DNA from: Mactromeris polynyma
Taxonomy: Eukaryota > Mollusca > Bivalvia > Venerida > Mactridae
Reading direction: 5' to 3'
DNA: 64,000 nt
Assembly (NCBI GenBank): GCA_032209605.1
Contig: JASFXZ010000014.1
Coordinates: 8,204,912 to 8,268,911 of the forward strand
Position 1 is the first letter of the stretch; each line of letters starts with the position of its first letter. Made by a program: the position numbers and the translations under genes. Below are positions 35,122-47,744 of the stretch, one piece after another. The notes under the pieces are model-generated. The model was given only the letters and a program-made list of their open reading frames with translations, was not told the DNA's origin and did not search any database.

Positions 35122-35174
35122 CATTTTAAATATTATACTTGATATCAATCTAAAGCCATTTGTTTTTTTTGTTT

Positions 35175-35375
35175 TCTTCCGGCACAGCCGTACTAACATG
35201 GTATTGCTATTTGCATATCTGTGTTGTGTAAACCAATTAAATCTTATGTTAACCACCAAGGCAATTTCTCTTCAATTGTCTTTGTGACGCGGATTGGTTA
35301 ACCTTTTGATTAAGGGTACATTACCTTACCACTGAATTTTGGTGAATTTACAGAAATCCAATTTCACCCTGAAAT
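35175..35375 (+). repeat. family R, 3'-truncated copy 4
   Basis: Matches the first 200 bp of the family (tgctatttgcatatctgtg onward) and stops after the gaatttacagaaatcca block. Confidence 0.7.
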
Positions 35376-35734
35376 ATGAGGCTGTGACAGTACTGCGCTA
35401 TCATCTGGGAGAATACATGAATTGATACTAATGTCATGATGTAATATAGACCTGTCCATACAGTATGGCTAAATTAAGACATTGATTATACAGAGACTAA
35501 ATCCCAATGTGACTAACAGAAGTTGTATCAAGATATTTTCGACTTCAGAACATCAGATATAGACAAATTTATCCCCTCTGACAATCCACATAACGAAGCA
35601 GATAATGATGACTATACGTAGAAACAATGATTTTAATGAGGTTATCTAGATAGTTATTATCCACCCCCTAAATTCAACATCACACTTTTTCTCACTCATC
35701 TAAATGCTAATTACTGTGTTTATGAGGTCGACAC

Positions 35735-36056
35735 TCACAGTGTACATTTTTCAAAGGCACTTAATGGTATTTCGGTCGACCTGGCACGTCCCCCATATAA
35801 AGGGACACCTTGAAGCCGAAGGGGGAAATTTACCTACCAGTGGAGCAGACAATTTTGAACCCCAAAACGGTCACTGCACAGTGCCAATGAAACCTTTTGT
35901 ACAGTTGAAACCAGTACTTTCCTGGTCACATACTAGTACGACCTTAGGTTGGTAACACTGAAAAGCAATTCTGTTTTTACCTGGCTAGACGAGGGATCGA
36001 ACTCACAACCTTCGAATTCGTAGTCAGCAGCATTAACCACTGAGCCACTGGGCCAC
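35735..36056 (-). mobile_element. tRNA-derived SINE family C
   Basis: The minus strand starts ggtggcccagtggctcagtg then gttaatgctgctgac (A box), followed by ggttgtgagttcgatccctc (B box). A body of about 250 bp extends to about 35,735. Single copy here, so the 3' end is approximate. Confidence 0.65.
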
Positions 36057-36069
36057 CTCTATTCTCACT

Positions 36070-37080
36070 CATTTATTTTCATGATGGACTTATAAATAGC
36101 TTTTACTGATAGCTCTCCTTAATGGAGGTAAATAAAGAACCTACCTATCTATCTCATTATGCAAGTAATATATAAACATCAAACTGAACATATATTAGGA
36201 CAGAAGAACAGACGGACGGACGGACACACAGATGGATGCTCCACCATTTACGTTTTAAGGATTTTCTCTCCTGAATAAAACAGCCTTTCAGCAAGACTGG
36301 TAATATGGTTTTCATATAGACAACAGACAAATCCCTTAACCCTTAAATCAGTAACACCTTTACTATAAGCCCTGTCTGATGTAAGTGAACAATTTTTGAA
36401 GGAAGGTGAACCATTTACCATTTACTTTCCATCAAAGCATTTATTCGATTAATTGCTCAAAATGACCAAATTACATACGCCATTCATTTAAAGGGAGGCA
36501 ATAAATGTTTTTATGACATACATGCCTTTACAGGTTGCCTCCCTTACAAGATCAACTTAATTTCTTCATTAATCACATCGTTTTAATATTTTTATCATCA
36601 GAATGGTAAGATCAGCATCTTTCAAATCAAATTTTGATTTTGATTACTATTTAATACTTAATTAGCATCTGAAATCTAGTAATTAGCACTTCAACATGAC
36701 TGTACCAATTTTCTAGGATTAATTTTGATAGTTTACTTCATAATAATTTGTCTCAGCCCACAGTGCTGAAGTCAGTAGACCACGTTGGACACTGCTCACC
36801 TTCTTCTAGATAATGTTTTTGAAGGCCTTGCCCATTCGAGCAGACAGCTTGCAATTTCCGCTTGCCCGAATTCACTTTCGCTTGTCCGAATAAAATTAAC
36901 AGTTTTGATTGTTGTTTTGATTGGTTAAATCAGAAACGAAGACTGGTAACGATAGTTGATGAACAAGTGCTGTTACACAAACAAAATTGACAAAAACCAA
37001 TCAAAGTATTGCATACGACATCATCAATGTTTGTTACAGCTTGGATAAAAGCTAGTCAGATCGGACCACTAACACAACTT
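36070..37080. other. intergenic, nothing recognised
   Basis: Includes a short gacggacggacgg run near 36,212. The 36,820-36,900 segment has dispersed cttgcccgaa/cttgtccgaa words related to the next repeat. Confidence 0.4.
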
Positions 37081-37082
37081 GC

Positions 37083-37218
37083 CCGTTCGGGCAGATGAAA
37101 TGGATTTTTTACTTGTCCGACGGTAATTTTACATGTCCGACGGTAATTTTACTTGTCCGACGGTAATTTTACTTGTCTGACGGTAATTTTACTTGTCCGA
37201 CGGTAATTTTACTTGTCT
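37083..37218. repeat. 20-bp tandem repeat, ~6 copies
   Basis: Unit acttgtccgacggtaatttt, with tctga and acatg variants. It ends about 340 bp ahead of the splice acceptor of the CHORD-like gene. Confidence 0.9.
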
Positions 37219-37540
37219 AGGGCTTCATGCAAGAGCATTATCGTGAAGACTGCACAGGTGAGGTGAATGTTCTCCATAACAATATGTCTGATAATATTCA
37301 TCGACAGTCACTTGACCTCCAACTCTTGATATATATGTGGAAATTGTCAGATACTTTGAAAGAGCAGGGTGGTACTGAATGCAAACACATGAAAGTTCTG
37401 AGGCAAACTGAAGACCAAATACTAAGCTGGAATACAGTGAAAAATGATGTTCAACCTTACATCACAGATCACTTCTTCAGCCAAATGCTATGTTCTTTAT
37501 TTATAAAACCTGTATGAGTTCTCTCCCTTGAACCTAACCA

Positions 37541-37670
37541 TTCTATTTCTTTTTTCAGATGCAGGACACATTGACTAAGCCATACAAGAAGGAGAAGAAG
37601 CAAGCAAGTCTTGATGTAACAACTCCGAAATTTAACCAACATTTATAAACAGTTTTTCAAATATACTGAA
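37541..37670 (+). promoter_or_regulatory. 5' UTR exon start with splice acceptor and possible uORF
   Basis: A pyrimidine tract (ttctatttcttttttcag) ends at 37,558, a strong splice acceptor. The exon opens with an ATG at 37,559 that gives a 29-codon frame ending at 37,646-37,648. That frame closes 22 bases before the main ATG at 37,671, so it may act as an upstream ORF lowering translation of the CHORD-like protein. The upstream exon was not located. Confidence 0.5.
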
Positions 37671-38882
37671 ATGAATTCAAACAACTTGAATGCAGGTTTT
37701 AACAAGATGGCAAGCCTAAATGCTAACGAAGAACCACCAGGAATGTCCCATCAGAACAGATCACACAATGCAACAGCTTTAAATGGTGAAGTTAATGAAG
37801 TAATTGATGATGATATTCATCACACCGTAGGAAGACTGTTCAATGTGCAACCACAGAGGAATAATCTGTTGAAAAGTAAGAAAGAAAGCATTGAAGATAT
37901 TGTAAGTAAAGCCATACAAGCTGAGAGAAACCACTGGAAGGATCGGCTGCAACTGTCAATGCAAGAAATAGACAGACAACATAGGATTACTCTAACTACA
38001 CAATCAGGACTTCAGGATTTGGTTAAGTCCTTAAAACATACACGACAGAGGCATATAATCATTGAGGAGGAGGAAGAACAAGACAGCCAAGATATAGATC
38101 ATGAAGTGGTATCAGCAAGATTAATAGAAACTCTGAAATTTCAGGTTAGACATTTAAAAGTTAAAGCAGGTGTGAGTGACATGTCCAGCACAGAAATTGA
38201 AGAGACAAAATTGAAGCAGAAGATGATGATAAAGGATTTAAAGGATACGATCAAACAACTTGAAGATCAAATAGAAGTGTTGGAAGGGGACGTGATGAGT
38301 AAATCTGACAAGGTTAGTTATCTGAACAAGGAGAATGTCTCACTACACAAACAGTTACAGAAACTACAAAAAATTGTTAGCAAGTACAACGAAAGTCACA
38401 GTGGAGCAAACTTTCATTTAAACACTGTTCAAAAAATGCATGAGAAAACAAATGATAAAACTCTTGAAAAACTAAGTGAAAAACGACATTCAACTTCATC
38501 AGGAACACTTAGTACCTTTGATCTATCTGAGAGCACAAGAACAAGTACTGTCCGAGAGAGAACATATCTAGAGGGAGATCAAATGGTATCCTATCCAAAT
38601 CCGAATGAAGAGGCCGCTATCATGAAGGATAGAATTCGTAGAAGTATCTATTCAACAAGGAAGGCTGATTATAGATCAAGCAATGTAGCTCAGTGTTTGA
38701 GATGTCAGACCCTGTTTAAACCTGCTGAGAATACTCACCGTTCATGTCGATTTCATCACAAAGGTCGTGAAATCACAGAACAGTTTCATGGTAACGGAAA
38801 ACTGGACCGAGTAGTGTATAAATGGGCCTGTTGCAAGAAGCCCTTGGAAGTTGCTGGTTGCTGCTTTGGGTTCCATGTTTGA
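37671..38882 (+). CDS. coiled-coil protein with C-terminal CHORD-like zinc module
   Basis: A 403-residue protein in one exon. Residues 1-70 are polar and disordered. About 70-245 are Lys/Glu/Leu-rich heptad-like coiled coil, broken by an acidic stretch (EEEEEQD near 145). 250-340 are Ser/Thr-rich linker. 342-402 form a Cys/His module: C342, C345, C359, H362/H363, C387-C388, C397/C398, H402, with W385 before the CC pair and G before the last Cys. That ligand order (C-x2-C, C, H, W-x-CC, GC, H) is the pattern of CHORD domains, zinc modules known from RAR1 and CHORDC1 that contact HSP90/SGT1. It lacks the CS domain and has one module, so it is not CHORDC1 itself. Role inferred: oligomeric zinc-binding adaptor. 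The start was chosen as the first in-frame ATG after the splice acceptor. Confidence 0.8.
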   Translation: MNSNNLNAGFNKMASLNANEEPPGMSHQNRSHNATALNGEVNEVIDDDIHHTVGRLFNVQPQRNNLLKSKKESIEDIVSKAIQAERNHWKDRLQLSMQEIDRQHRITLTTQSGLQDLVKSLKHTRQRHIIIEEEEEQDSQDIDHEVVSARLIETLKFQVRHLKVKAGVSDMSSTEIEETKLKQKMMIKDLKDTIKQLEDQIEVLEGDVMSKSDKVSYLNKENVSLHKQLQKLQKIVSKYNESHSGANFHLNTVQKMHEKTNDKTLEKLSEKRHSTSSGTLSTFDLSESTRTSTVRERTYLEGDQMVSYPNPNEEAAIMKDRIRRSIYSTRKADYRSSNVAQCLRCQTLFKPAENTHRSCRFHHKGREITEQFHGNGKLDRVVYKWACCKKPLEVAGCCFGFHV

Positions 38883-39318
38883 AAGTTCAAAGATTACATT
38901 ACGTGTGTTTCAAATTCTACTGCTGATCAGACAATTTTAGAAGAAATTGCTGGGTCAAAAAAGAAAGTGCGAATGGCATAATACAAACATTTTTAGAAAC
39001 CATTTGGAGGAGGGGGGGGCTATAAACATGGACATATTTGGTACCAACTGAAAGATAATTTTAATTTATATCTTGCAGTATATTTTTTGTTATCTGCATT
39101 TCATCTTGATGGGTATATTGATAATATTCCAAAGTAACAGCCAAACGCACCATTCAAACTTTCTTTTTTTACTTTACTGAGTATAGTGAAGCAATATAAT
39201 ATCAAATTTCTTATCACATTTTCAGACCTGATTCAGTATGAATTTGATAGCAGGATACGTATACACAGAAAATTTTAAAGTTGAATCATATAACAATGTT
39301 GTTTTTCTTGCCCTATAC
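38883..39318. other. 3' flank of the CHORD-like gene
   Basis: Probable 3' UTR at first, then AT-rich DNA. No canonical AATAAA is obvious within 300 bp of the stop. Confidence 0.35.
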
Positions 39319-39322
39319 TGTT

Positions 39323-39609
39323 CAGGGGCGTAGCTAACAATATGCACATGCATAACATCAGTTGGAAAAAATGAAGAAGTCTTGACCAAAACTGGTATAA
39401 AATTTAAGGACAGTAAGGGGTTGAGTTTAAAAGGTTTCAGCATAACAAAAAACAACTTTATACTTTATTTTTCGATAAGATATGTTTTAAAATGCCTCAG
39501 AAAGTGCAGCTTCTATGATATAAAAAAATTCAAAATGTTCAGGGGTTCAGGCCCCTAGATCCCCTAGAAAGATAAGCATATGCTGAAAAAAGGCCCAGCT
39601 ACGTCCCTG
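39323..39609. mobile_element. 287-bp MITE, CAGGGGC termini, 5-bp TSD
   Basis: The left end caggggcgtagct and right end agctacgtccctg are inverted with one mismatch. ctgtt is duplicated at 39,318-39,322 and 39,610-39,614. Same termini and duplication length as 17,498-17,741. Confidence 0.8.
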
Positions 39610-39614
39610 CTGTT

Positions 39615-41510
39615 ATATCATATACAGTATCACAGTAGATGTTAATGATAAAAACTAGATTTCATAGCAACTGATTTTAGTCCTCATTGGTACACACTTT
39701 TGACATTGGTGGTGCCTGCATTTGTGTGTTGCAAAGCAGAACTCCGAAATATTCAAGTCTAGCATTTCCAGATTTTGATGCAAAACTATTGTACCAAAGC
39801 CTAAGTCTCAAAAGGTTTGAGCCCAAGACTCGATTTACTGAAATTTAACACTAAGATCTGCTCTATTACCATTGTGTAATTTCTGAGTGGTTGTGTAATT
39901 TCTGAGTGGTTGTGTAATTTCTGAGTGGTCTGACTGCTAGATTGTTATCACCCTTTTCTTGAATCATTTGTGGGATGGATTTTTATTTTCTGGAAACTGA
40001 TATGGCATTGTATATCTTTGCACTAAGTTTAAGTCTTTGAGTTTCTTACTTCAATTTTAAAAAACAGTTATTGCAACTACCATAAAATCTCTATTTAATG
40101 CCCCCATGGGCATTACATTTTCTGTAAGGGGGGCATTCTTTAGAGGCCATATGGAGTTAAATTGATCATTATTTCTCTCCCTAAAAGTGCATGCAAGATT
40201 ATTTGTGCTATTCACTAGTGCTAAACTGGAAGTGTTACATGTTACATGTTACATACTTCAGAAGAGAATGGTATTTAAAATTTCATTATTTTTTTCTTAC
40301 TTTTACTCAGAAAAAATACATTTTCAAAAAGGGCAGGGGGCGTAAATTAGGGATTTTACGGTTATATCAATCACTCTAAAAAAAACCAGTAGTTGCACCT
40401 AATTCAGGAATAATGATGATTGCAGAAGAATGCCACCTATGGCAGAAATTGAACAAAAAACCTACATATCAGGGGCCTTATTCACCAACAATTTAAGACT
40501 GAAAATATGACATTGAATTTTTTTTTTAATATTTGGAGGGGAGATATTTTTTATTTTCCTCATAAATAAGTATGTGTGGGTTGAGGACATCCCACTCCAT
40601 ACTTTACAAAAAAGCAGTTAGTGTAGGTAAGAAAAATTTAGAAAGGTTAGTATTTCATATTTAAGATTCAATGACTTAAGAGATACAAATAAGGTTATAC
40701 TACACTGATAACACAGAAATAAATAATTAACATATGTTTGATTTGTATAATATTCATAGTAATAAAGTATCACTACGATATATCTTGAATCTTGAATTAT
40801 CTTCTTGCTCCAATGTTGTTATCATAATATAAATTTTGATAAAATTTGGCAAAAGTGTAGAGTGGGTAACAACAATTATTCGAACAAAATTTCATTTATT
40901 TAGATTTAATGAAAATGAAAGACTGATCAATTTATCGTGGATAAATTTCTGAATTTCAGTCTTAACTCGTTTGTGAATAAGTCCCAAGGAGTCCAGCACT
41001 GAACCCTTAGATCACCATGCCTCCCTGCAACCCCTGCACTGTGCTGGTTGAAACCTTTTCTTTGTTTTGTAAGAATTTTTTTTAATTTTCATAGGCACTG
41101 AAAATGGTGATGGTCGGGAAGGTATTTTAACAATTAAATCCTTATAGTATTATTACATGTACTTTGTTATATATTTATAGTGTTTGTATTTTTGGTATTG
41201 TGTTTGTTTTCGGTAATAAATACAAACGAATAAACACTGGTATTTATATGTATTTGTATAATTAAGATGCAAAATTGCGAAGTCAATATCAGAGTTTGAA
41301 GACCAGTCTAAAAACTCAAGCTTCTGATTTGGTTGGTCTATAAATTGATGCATGGTAAGGCTGAATTCTGAGATACTCAATACATAGTTCCCATATCAAC
41401 AATATTTACCTCCCTTGTTCCAAACTGATAAGCCCTTATAAGAGTAATTTCCAAATATGTGAATTGAGAAAATACCAAGGGAATTTCCATGTGACAAATG
41501 TTTTTTCTTC
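39615..41510. other. intergenic, short tandem triplet
   Basis: gtgtaatttctgagtggtt is repeated three times at 39,873-39,931. Around 40,100-40,340 there is a gggggcattc-type dispersed-repeat fragment. No gene recognised. Confidence 0.45.
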
Positions 41511-41514
41511 AACT

Positions 41515-44500
41515 TACTGTCTTTCCTGTCCAGCAATCTATGTATATATTTCAACATACTACCTGTCCTTATCATGCCCAGCAATCTGTGTATATATTTC
41601 AACATACTACCTGTCCTTATCATGCCCAGCAATCTATGTATATATTTCAGTATACTACCTGTCCTTATCATGCCCAGCAATCTATGTATATATTTCAGTA
41701 TACTACCTGTCCTTATCATGCCCAGCAATCTATGTATATATTTCAGCATACTACCTGTCCTTATCATGCCCAGCAATCTATGTATATATTTCAGTATACT
41801 ACCTGTCCTTATCATGCCCAGCAATCTATGTATATATTTCAGCATACTACCTGTCCTTATCATGCCCAGCAATCTATGTATATATTTCAGTATACTACCT
41901 GTCCTTATCATGCCCAGCAATCTATGTATATATTTCAGCATACTATCCCTCTATATCCTGCCTAGCATTCGGTGTATAGATTTCAACATACTATCCCTCT
42001 ATATCCTGCCTAGCAATCTGTGTATATATTTCAACATACTATCCCTCTATATCCTGCCCAGCAATCTATGTATATATTTCAGCATACTACCTGTCCTTAT
42101 CATGCCCAGCAATCTGTGTATATATTTCAGCATACTACCTGTCCTTATCATGCCCAGCAATCTATGTATATATTTCAGCATACTACCTGTCCTTATCATG
42201 CCCAGCAATCTATGTATATATTTCAGCATACTATCTGTCCTTATCATGCCCAGCAATCTATGTATATATTTCAGCATACTACCTGTCCTTATCATGCCCA
42301 GCAATCTGTGTATATATTTCAACATACTACCCCTCTATATCCTGCCCAGCAATCTATGTATATATTTCAGCATACTACCTGTCCTTATCATGCCCAGCAA
42401 TCTGTGTATATATTTCAGCATACTACCTGTCCTTATCATGCCCAGCAATCTATGTATATATTTCAGCATACTACCTGTCCTTATCATGCCCAGCAATCTG
42501 TGTATATATTTCAACATACTACCTGTCCTTATCCTGCCCAGCAATCTATGTATATATTTCAACATACTACCTGTCCTTATCCTGCCCAGCAATCTGTGTA
42601 TATATTTCAACATACTACCTGTCCTTAACCTGCCCAGCAATCTGTGTATATATTTCAACATACTACCCCTCTATATCCTGCCTAGCAATCTGTGTATATA
42701 TTTCAACATACTACCCCTCTATATCCTGCCTAGCAATCTGTGTATATATTTCAACATACTATCCCTCTATATCCTGCCTAGCAATCTGTGTATATATTTC
42801 AACATACTACCCCTCTATATCCTGCCCAGCAATCTGTGTATATATTTCAACATACTATCCCTCTATATCCTGCCTAGCAATCTGTGTATATATTTCAACA
42901 TACTATCCCTCTATATCCTGCCCAGCAATCTGTGTATATATTTCAACATACTACCTGTCCTTATCATGCCCAGCAATCTATGTATATATTTCAGCATACT
43001 ACCTGTCCTTATCATGCCCAGCAATCTATGTATATATTTCAGCATACTACCTGTCCTTATCATGCCCAGCAATCTATGTATATATTTCAGCATACTACCT
43101 GTCCTTATCATGCCCAGCAATCTATGTATATATTTCAGCATACTACCTGTCCTTATCATGCCCAGCAATCTGTGTATATATTTCAACATACTACCTGTCC
43201 TTATCATGCCCAGCAATCTATGTATATATTTCAGTATACTACCTGTCCTTATCATGCCCAGCAATCTGTGTATCTATTTCAACATACTATCCCTCTATAT
43301 CCTGCCTAGCAATCTGTGTATATATTTCAACATACTATCCCTCTATATCCTGCCCAGCAATCTGTGTATATATTTCAACATACTACCCCTCTATATCCTG
43401 CCCAGCAATCTATGTATATATTTCAGCATACTACCTGTCCTTATCATGCCCAGCAATCTGTGTATATATTTCAACATACTACCTGTCCTTATCCTGCCCA
43501 GCAATCTATGTATATATTTCAACATACTACCTGTCCTTATCCTGCCCAGCAATCTGTGTATATATTTCAACATACTACCTGTCCTTAACCTGCCCAGCAA
43601 TCTGTGTATATATTTCAACATACTACCCCTCTATATCCTGCCTAGCAATCTGTGTATATATTTCAACATACTACCCCTCTATATCCTGCCTAGCAATCTG
43701 TGTATATATTTCAACATACTACCCCTCTATATCCTGCCTAGCAATCTGTGTATATATTTCAACATACTACCCCTCTATATCCTGCCCAGCAATCTGTGTA
43801 TATATTTCAACATACTATCCCTCTATATCCTGCCTAGCAATCTGTGTATATATTTCAACATACTATCCCTCTATATCCTGCCCAGCAATCTGTGTATATA
43901 TTTCAACATACTATCCCTCTATATCCTGCCCAGCAATCTGTGTATATATTTCAACATACTACCTGTCCTTATCATGCCCAGCAATCTATGTATATATTTC
44001 AACATACTATCCCTCTATATCCTGCCCAGCAATCTGTGTATATATTTCAACATACTATCCCTCTATATCCTGCCCAGCAATCTGTGTATATATTTCAACA
44101 TACTACCTGTCCTTATCATGCCCAGCAATCTGTGTATATATTTCAGCATACTACCTGTCCTTATCATGCCCAGCAATCTATGTATATATTTCAGCATACT
44201 ACCTGTCCTTATCATGCCCAGCAATCTATGTATATATTTCAGCATACTACCTGTCCTTATCATGCCCAGCAATCTATGTATATATTTCAGCATACTACCT
44301 GTCCTTATCATGCCCAGCAATCTATGTATATATTTCAACATACTATCCCTCTATATCCTGCCTAGCATTCGGTGTATAGATTTCAACATACTACCCCTCA
44401 ATATCCTGCCCAGCATTCGGTGTATAGATTTCAACATACTATCCCTCTATATCCTGCCTAGCATTCGGTGTATAGATTTCAACATACTACCCCTCAATAT

Positions 44501-46175
44501 CCTGCCCAGCATTCGGTGTATAGATTTCAACATACTATCCCTCTATATCCTGCCTAGCATTCGGTGTATATATTTCAACATACTACCCCTCTATACCCTG
44601 CCCAGCATTCGGTGTATAGATTTCAACATACTACCCCTCAATATCCTGCCCAGCAATCTGTGTATATATTTCAACATACTATCCCTCTATATCCTGCCCA
44701 GCAATCTGTGTATAGATTTCAACATACTATCCCTCTATATCCTGCCCAGCAATCTGTGTATAGATTTCAACATACAACCCCTCTATATCCTGCCCAGCAA
44801 TCTGTGTATATATTTCAACATACTATCCCTCTATATCCTGTCCAGCAATCTGTGTATATATTTCAACATACTACCCCTCTATATCCTGCCCAGCAATCTG
44901 TGTATATATTTCAACATACTACCCATCTATATCATGCCCAGCAATCAGTGTATATATTTCAACATACTACCCCTCTATATCCTGCCCAGCAATCAGTGTA
45001 TATATTTCAACATACTACCCATCTATATCATGCCCAGCAATCAGTGTATATATTTCAACATACTACCCCTCTATATCCTGCCTAGCAATCAGTGTATATA
45101 TTTCAACATACTACCCATCTATATCCTGCCCAGCAATCAGTGTATATATTTCAACATACTACCCCTCTTTATCCTGCCCAGCAATCAGTGTATATATTTC
45201 AACATACTACCCATCTATATCCTGCCCAGCAATCAGTGTATATATTTCAACATACTACCCCTCTATATCCTGCCTAGCAATCAGTGTATATATTTCAACA
45301 TACTACCCATCTATATCCTGCCCAGCAATCAGTGTATATATTTCAACATACTACCCCTCTATATCCTGCCCAGCAATCAGTGTATATATTTCAACATACT
45401 ACCCATCTATATCATGCCCAGCAATCAGTGTACATATTTCAACATACTACCCCTCTATATCCTGCCCAGCAATCAGTGTATACATTTCAACATACTACCC
45501 CTCTATATCCTGCCCAGCAATCAGTGTATATATTTCAACATACTACCCCTCTATATCCTGCCCAGCAATCAGTGTATACATTTCAACATACTACCCCTCT
45601 ATATCATGCCCAGCAATCGGTGTATACATTTCAACATACTACCCATCTATATCCTGCCCAGAATCTATGTATAGATTTCAACATACTACCCATCTATATC
45701 CTGCCCAGCAATCTATGTATATATTTCAACATACTACCCCTCTATACCCTGCCCAGCAATCAGTGTATATATTTCAACATACTACCCTTCTATACCATGC
45801 CCAGCAATCAGTGTAAAGGTTTCAACATACTACCCCTCAATACCATGCCCAGCAATCAGTGTAAAGGTTTCAACATACTACCCCTCTATACCATGCCCAG
45901 CAATCAGTGTAAAGGTTTCAACATACTACCCCTCTATACCATGCCCAGCAATCAGTGTAAAGGTTTCAACATACTACCCCTCTATACCCTGCCCAGCAAT
46001 CAGTGTAAAGGTTTCAACATACTACCCCTCTATACCATGCCCAGCAATCAGTGTATATATTTCAACATACTACCCCTCTATACCATGCCCAGCAATCAGT
46101 GTATATATTTCAACACACTACCCCTCTATACCCTGCCCAGCAATCTGTGTATATATTTCAACATACTAACACTTA
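41515..46175. repeat. 48-bp minisatellite array (~97 copies)
   Basis: Unit catgcccagcaatctatgta, tatatttcagcatactacct, gtccttat (48 bp). The array runs through successive variant zones: the ctgtccttat type (41.5-42.6 kb, 42.9-43.3 kb, 43.95-44.3 kb), the ccctctatat type between them, cattcggtgtatagattt (44.35-44.65 kb), aatcagtgtatatattt with ccatctatat (44.9-45.6 kb) and aatcagtgtaaaggttt (45.8-46.05 kb). Because 48 is divisible by 3, stop-free frames run for thousands of bases on + and hundreds on -. A 1-bp deletion near 45,661 shifts frame. I regard it as non-coding. Confidence 0.95.
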
Positions 46176-46404
46176 GCTACAGACGTTCAAAGCTTGTACA
46201 AAACTGTGACAACTGATTATAGCCTCAGATATCATTGTGCTGCCTCCATGTAAGTTCAGACTAATCAAAGAATAGCATTGTATGCAAATATACATCAGAT
46301 ATAAAAAAAAATGTTATAATTCAATCAGGTTAAAACAATAGCCTACATACATGCTAAGTCAATATTTGGCATAATGTACATTAGGTTATTTCGAGTGTGT
46401 ATTT

Positions 46405-46705
46405 TTTCATCACAGCTGTACTAATATGGTTTTGCTATTTGCATATCAGTGTTGTGTAAACCAATCAAATCTTACCTTAACCACAAAGGCAATTTCTCTG
46501 CAACTGAACAACATTTGTAACCTCGACGCAGATTGGTGCATTACTTTACCGAATCCACTGAATTTCGGTGAATTTACCGGAATTCATTTTGTATCTGGAG
46601 TGACCAGCTATGGTAACATCTCGGCATTTCTTTATGTTGCACAACAAATCTTAACCTTTAAATTGTGCCAATCATCTTTTTTAAAGATATTTCTTGTTTA
46701 CTGTA
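46405..46705 (+). repeat. family R, copy 5
   Basis: tgctatttgcatatcagtg near 46,432, the gaatttcggtgaatttacc block and a ttaaagatatttcttg end. Confidence 0.72.
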
Positions 46706-46734
46706 GTGTAATAGGGCTTTAGGCACATAAACAG

Positions 46735-46860
46735 CCAGGGTGATGTACTGAGTATATCCCATACTCCAACAAGCCAAGTTTGATGGCTTCCTAGCAAATT
46801 CTAAATCCAGGATGGGATTCAAACCTGCTGCAGTGAGGGGCAAGTGATTTACTACTACTA
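46735..46860 (-). repeat. degraded tRNA-like SINE
   Basis: Minus-strand caggtttgaatcccatcctg is a B-box-like match. The A-box half (agtaaatcacttgcccctca) is poor. Confidence 0.4.
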
Positions 46861-46864
46861 GTTC

Positions 46865-47740
46865 CTACTACTATTACTACTTACAAACTATTGATCATTA
46901 AACACCACAGCAACTTCGTGAACCCGGGGCCAGGTAAATATTGTCGGACTATAATATACTTAAAGCCATTAATAACGCAATTGAAAATTGTCTTCTTATT
47001 CAATCATGAAGTATGAATTTTTGGTCCATAGTTTCAATACTTTTGAACAATATTTTAAACTTTGGTAACAGTTGGTAGCTTTTAACACCATGTTCAAATT
47101 GACCCCTAATTAAAAGAGTTGTGTTTTTAATGGTGTTAAGTATATATTGAGGGTTCAGTGCAGGACTATACCAACTCCTATATGAATACATAGGAATTAG
47201 TATAGTCTTGCGCTGAACTCTCGTTATGTTACAATAAGTCTATAAATGTTGTACAAAATACAGGAGTTTGAAGATTTATCGAGTCTACAGTAATTGTCTC
47301 AGTATTTGCTATCTGTCTATAATTTATAATTTTTATGTCAAGCCCCAAGTGCCAATGTTTTAAACCAATTGCCTAATTGCAATAGTGATTTAAATACCTT
47401 GTTCATTTCCTTATAAGTAACTTCAGTATTGCGCTTGGCCCTTAAAATTTTGACAGCCTAAATTAAAACAATGCTACATAATTGCCAATAGATCTAAATA
47501 AGCAATGATTTGCATATAATTTCAAAAGTTCATTTTGTGAATTATAAATCACATTATATTTTAACCCGATATTCTCGTGTGAAAATTAAATATAAAATTA
47601 ACGATGACAGAAAAGGATTGTTAATGAACAGTGCCACTAGAAAATAGATTCTTTTATTTTATATTATCGAAATTGGAATGTCATATTACTTCTGAAGACA
47701 TTGAAAAGAAATGTAATTTATCATATATATCATATATATG
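46865..47740. other. intergenic, nothing recognised
   Basis: AT-rich. gagttcagtgcaggactata near 47,151 and its inverse tatagtcttgcgctgaactc near 47,200 form a short inverted pair. Confidence 0.45.
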
Positions 47741-47744
47741 GAAT

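Noticed and set aside
35704..35955. 83-codon frame
   Set aside because: Lies inside the SINE family C body.
37227..37517. 96-codon frame ahead of the CHORD-like gene
   Set aside because: It ends in a stop before the splice acceptor at 37,558 and has no domain or clear donor. It might be part of a 5' exon but cannot be supported.
41574..45674. 1,366-codon open frame on +
   Set aside because: It is the 48-bp minisatellite read in one of several open frames; no signal, domain or non-repeat sequence is attached.
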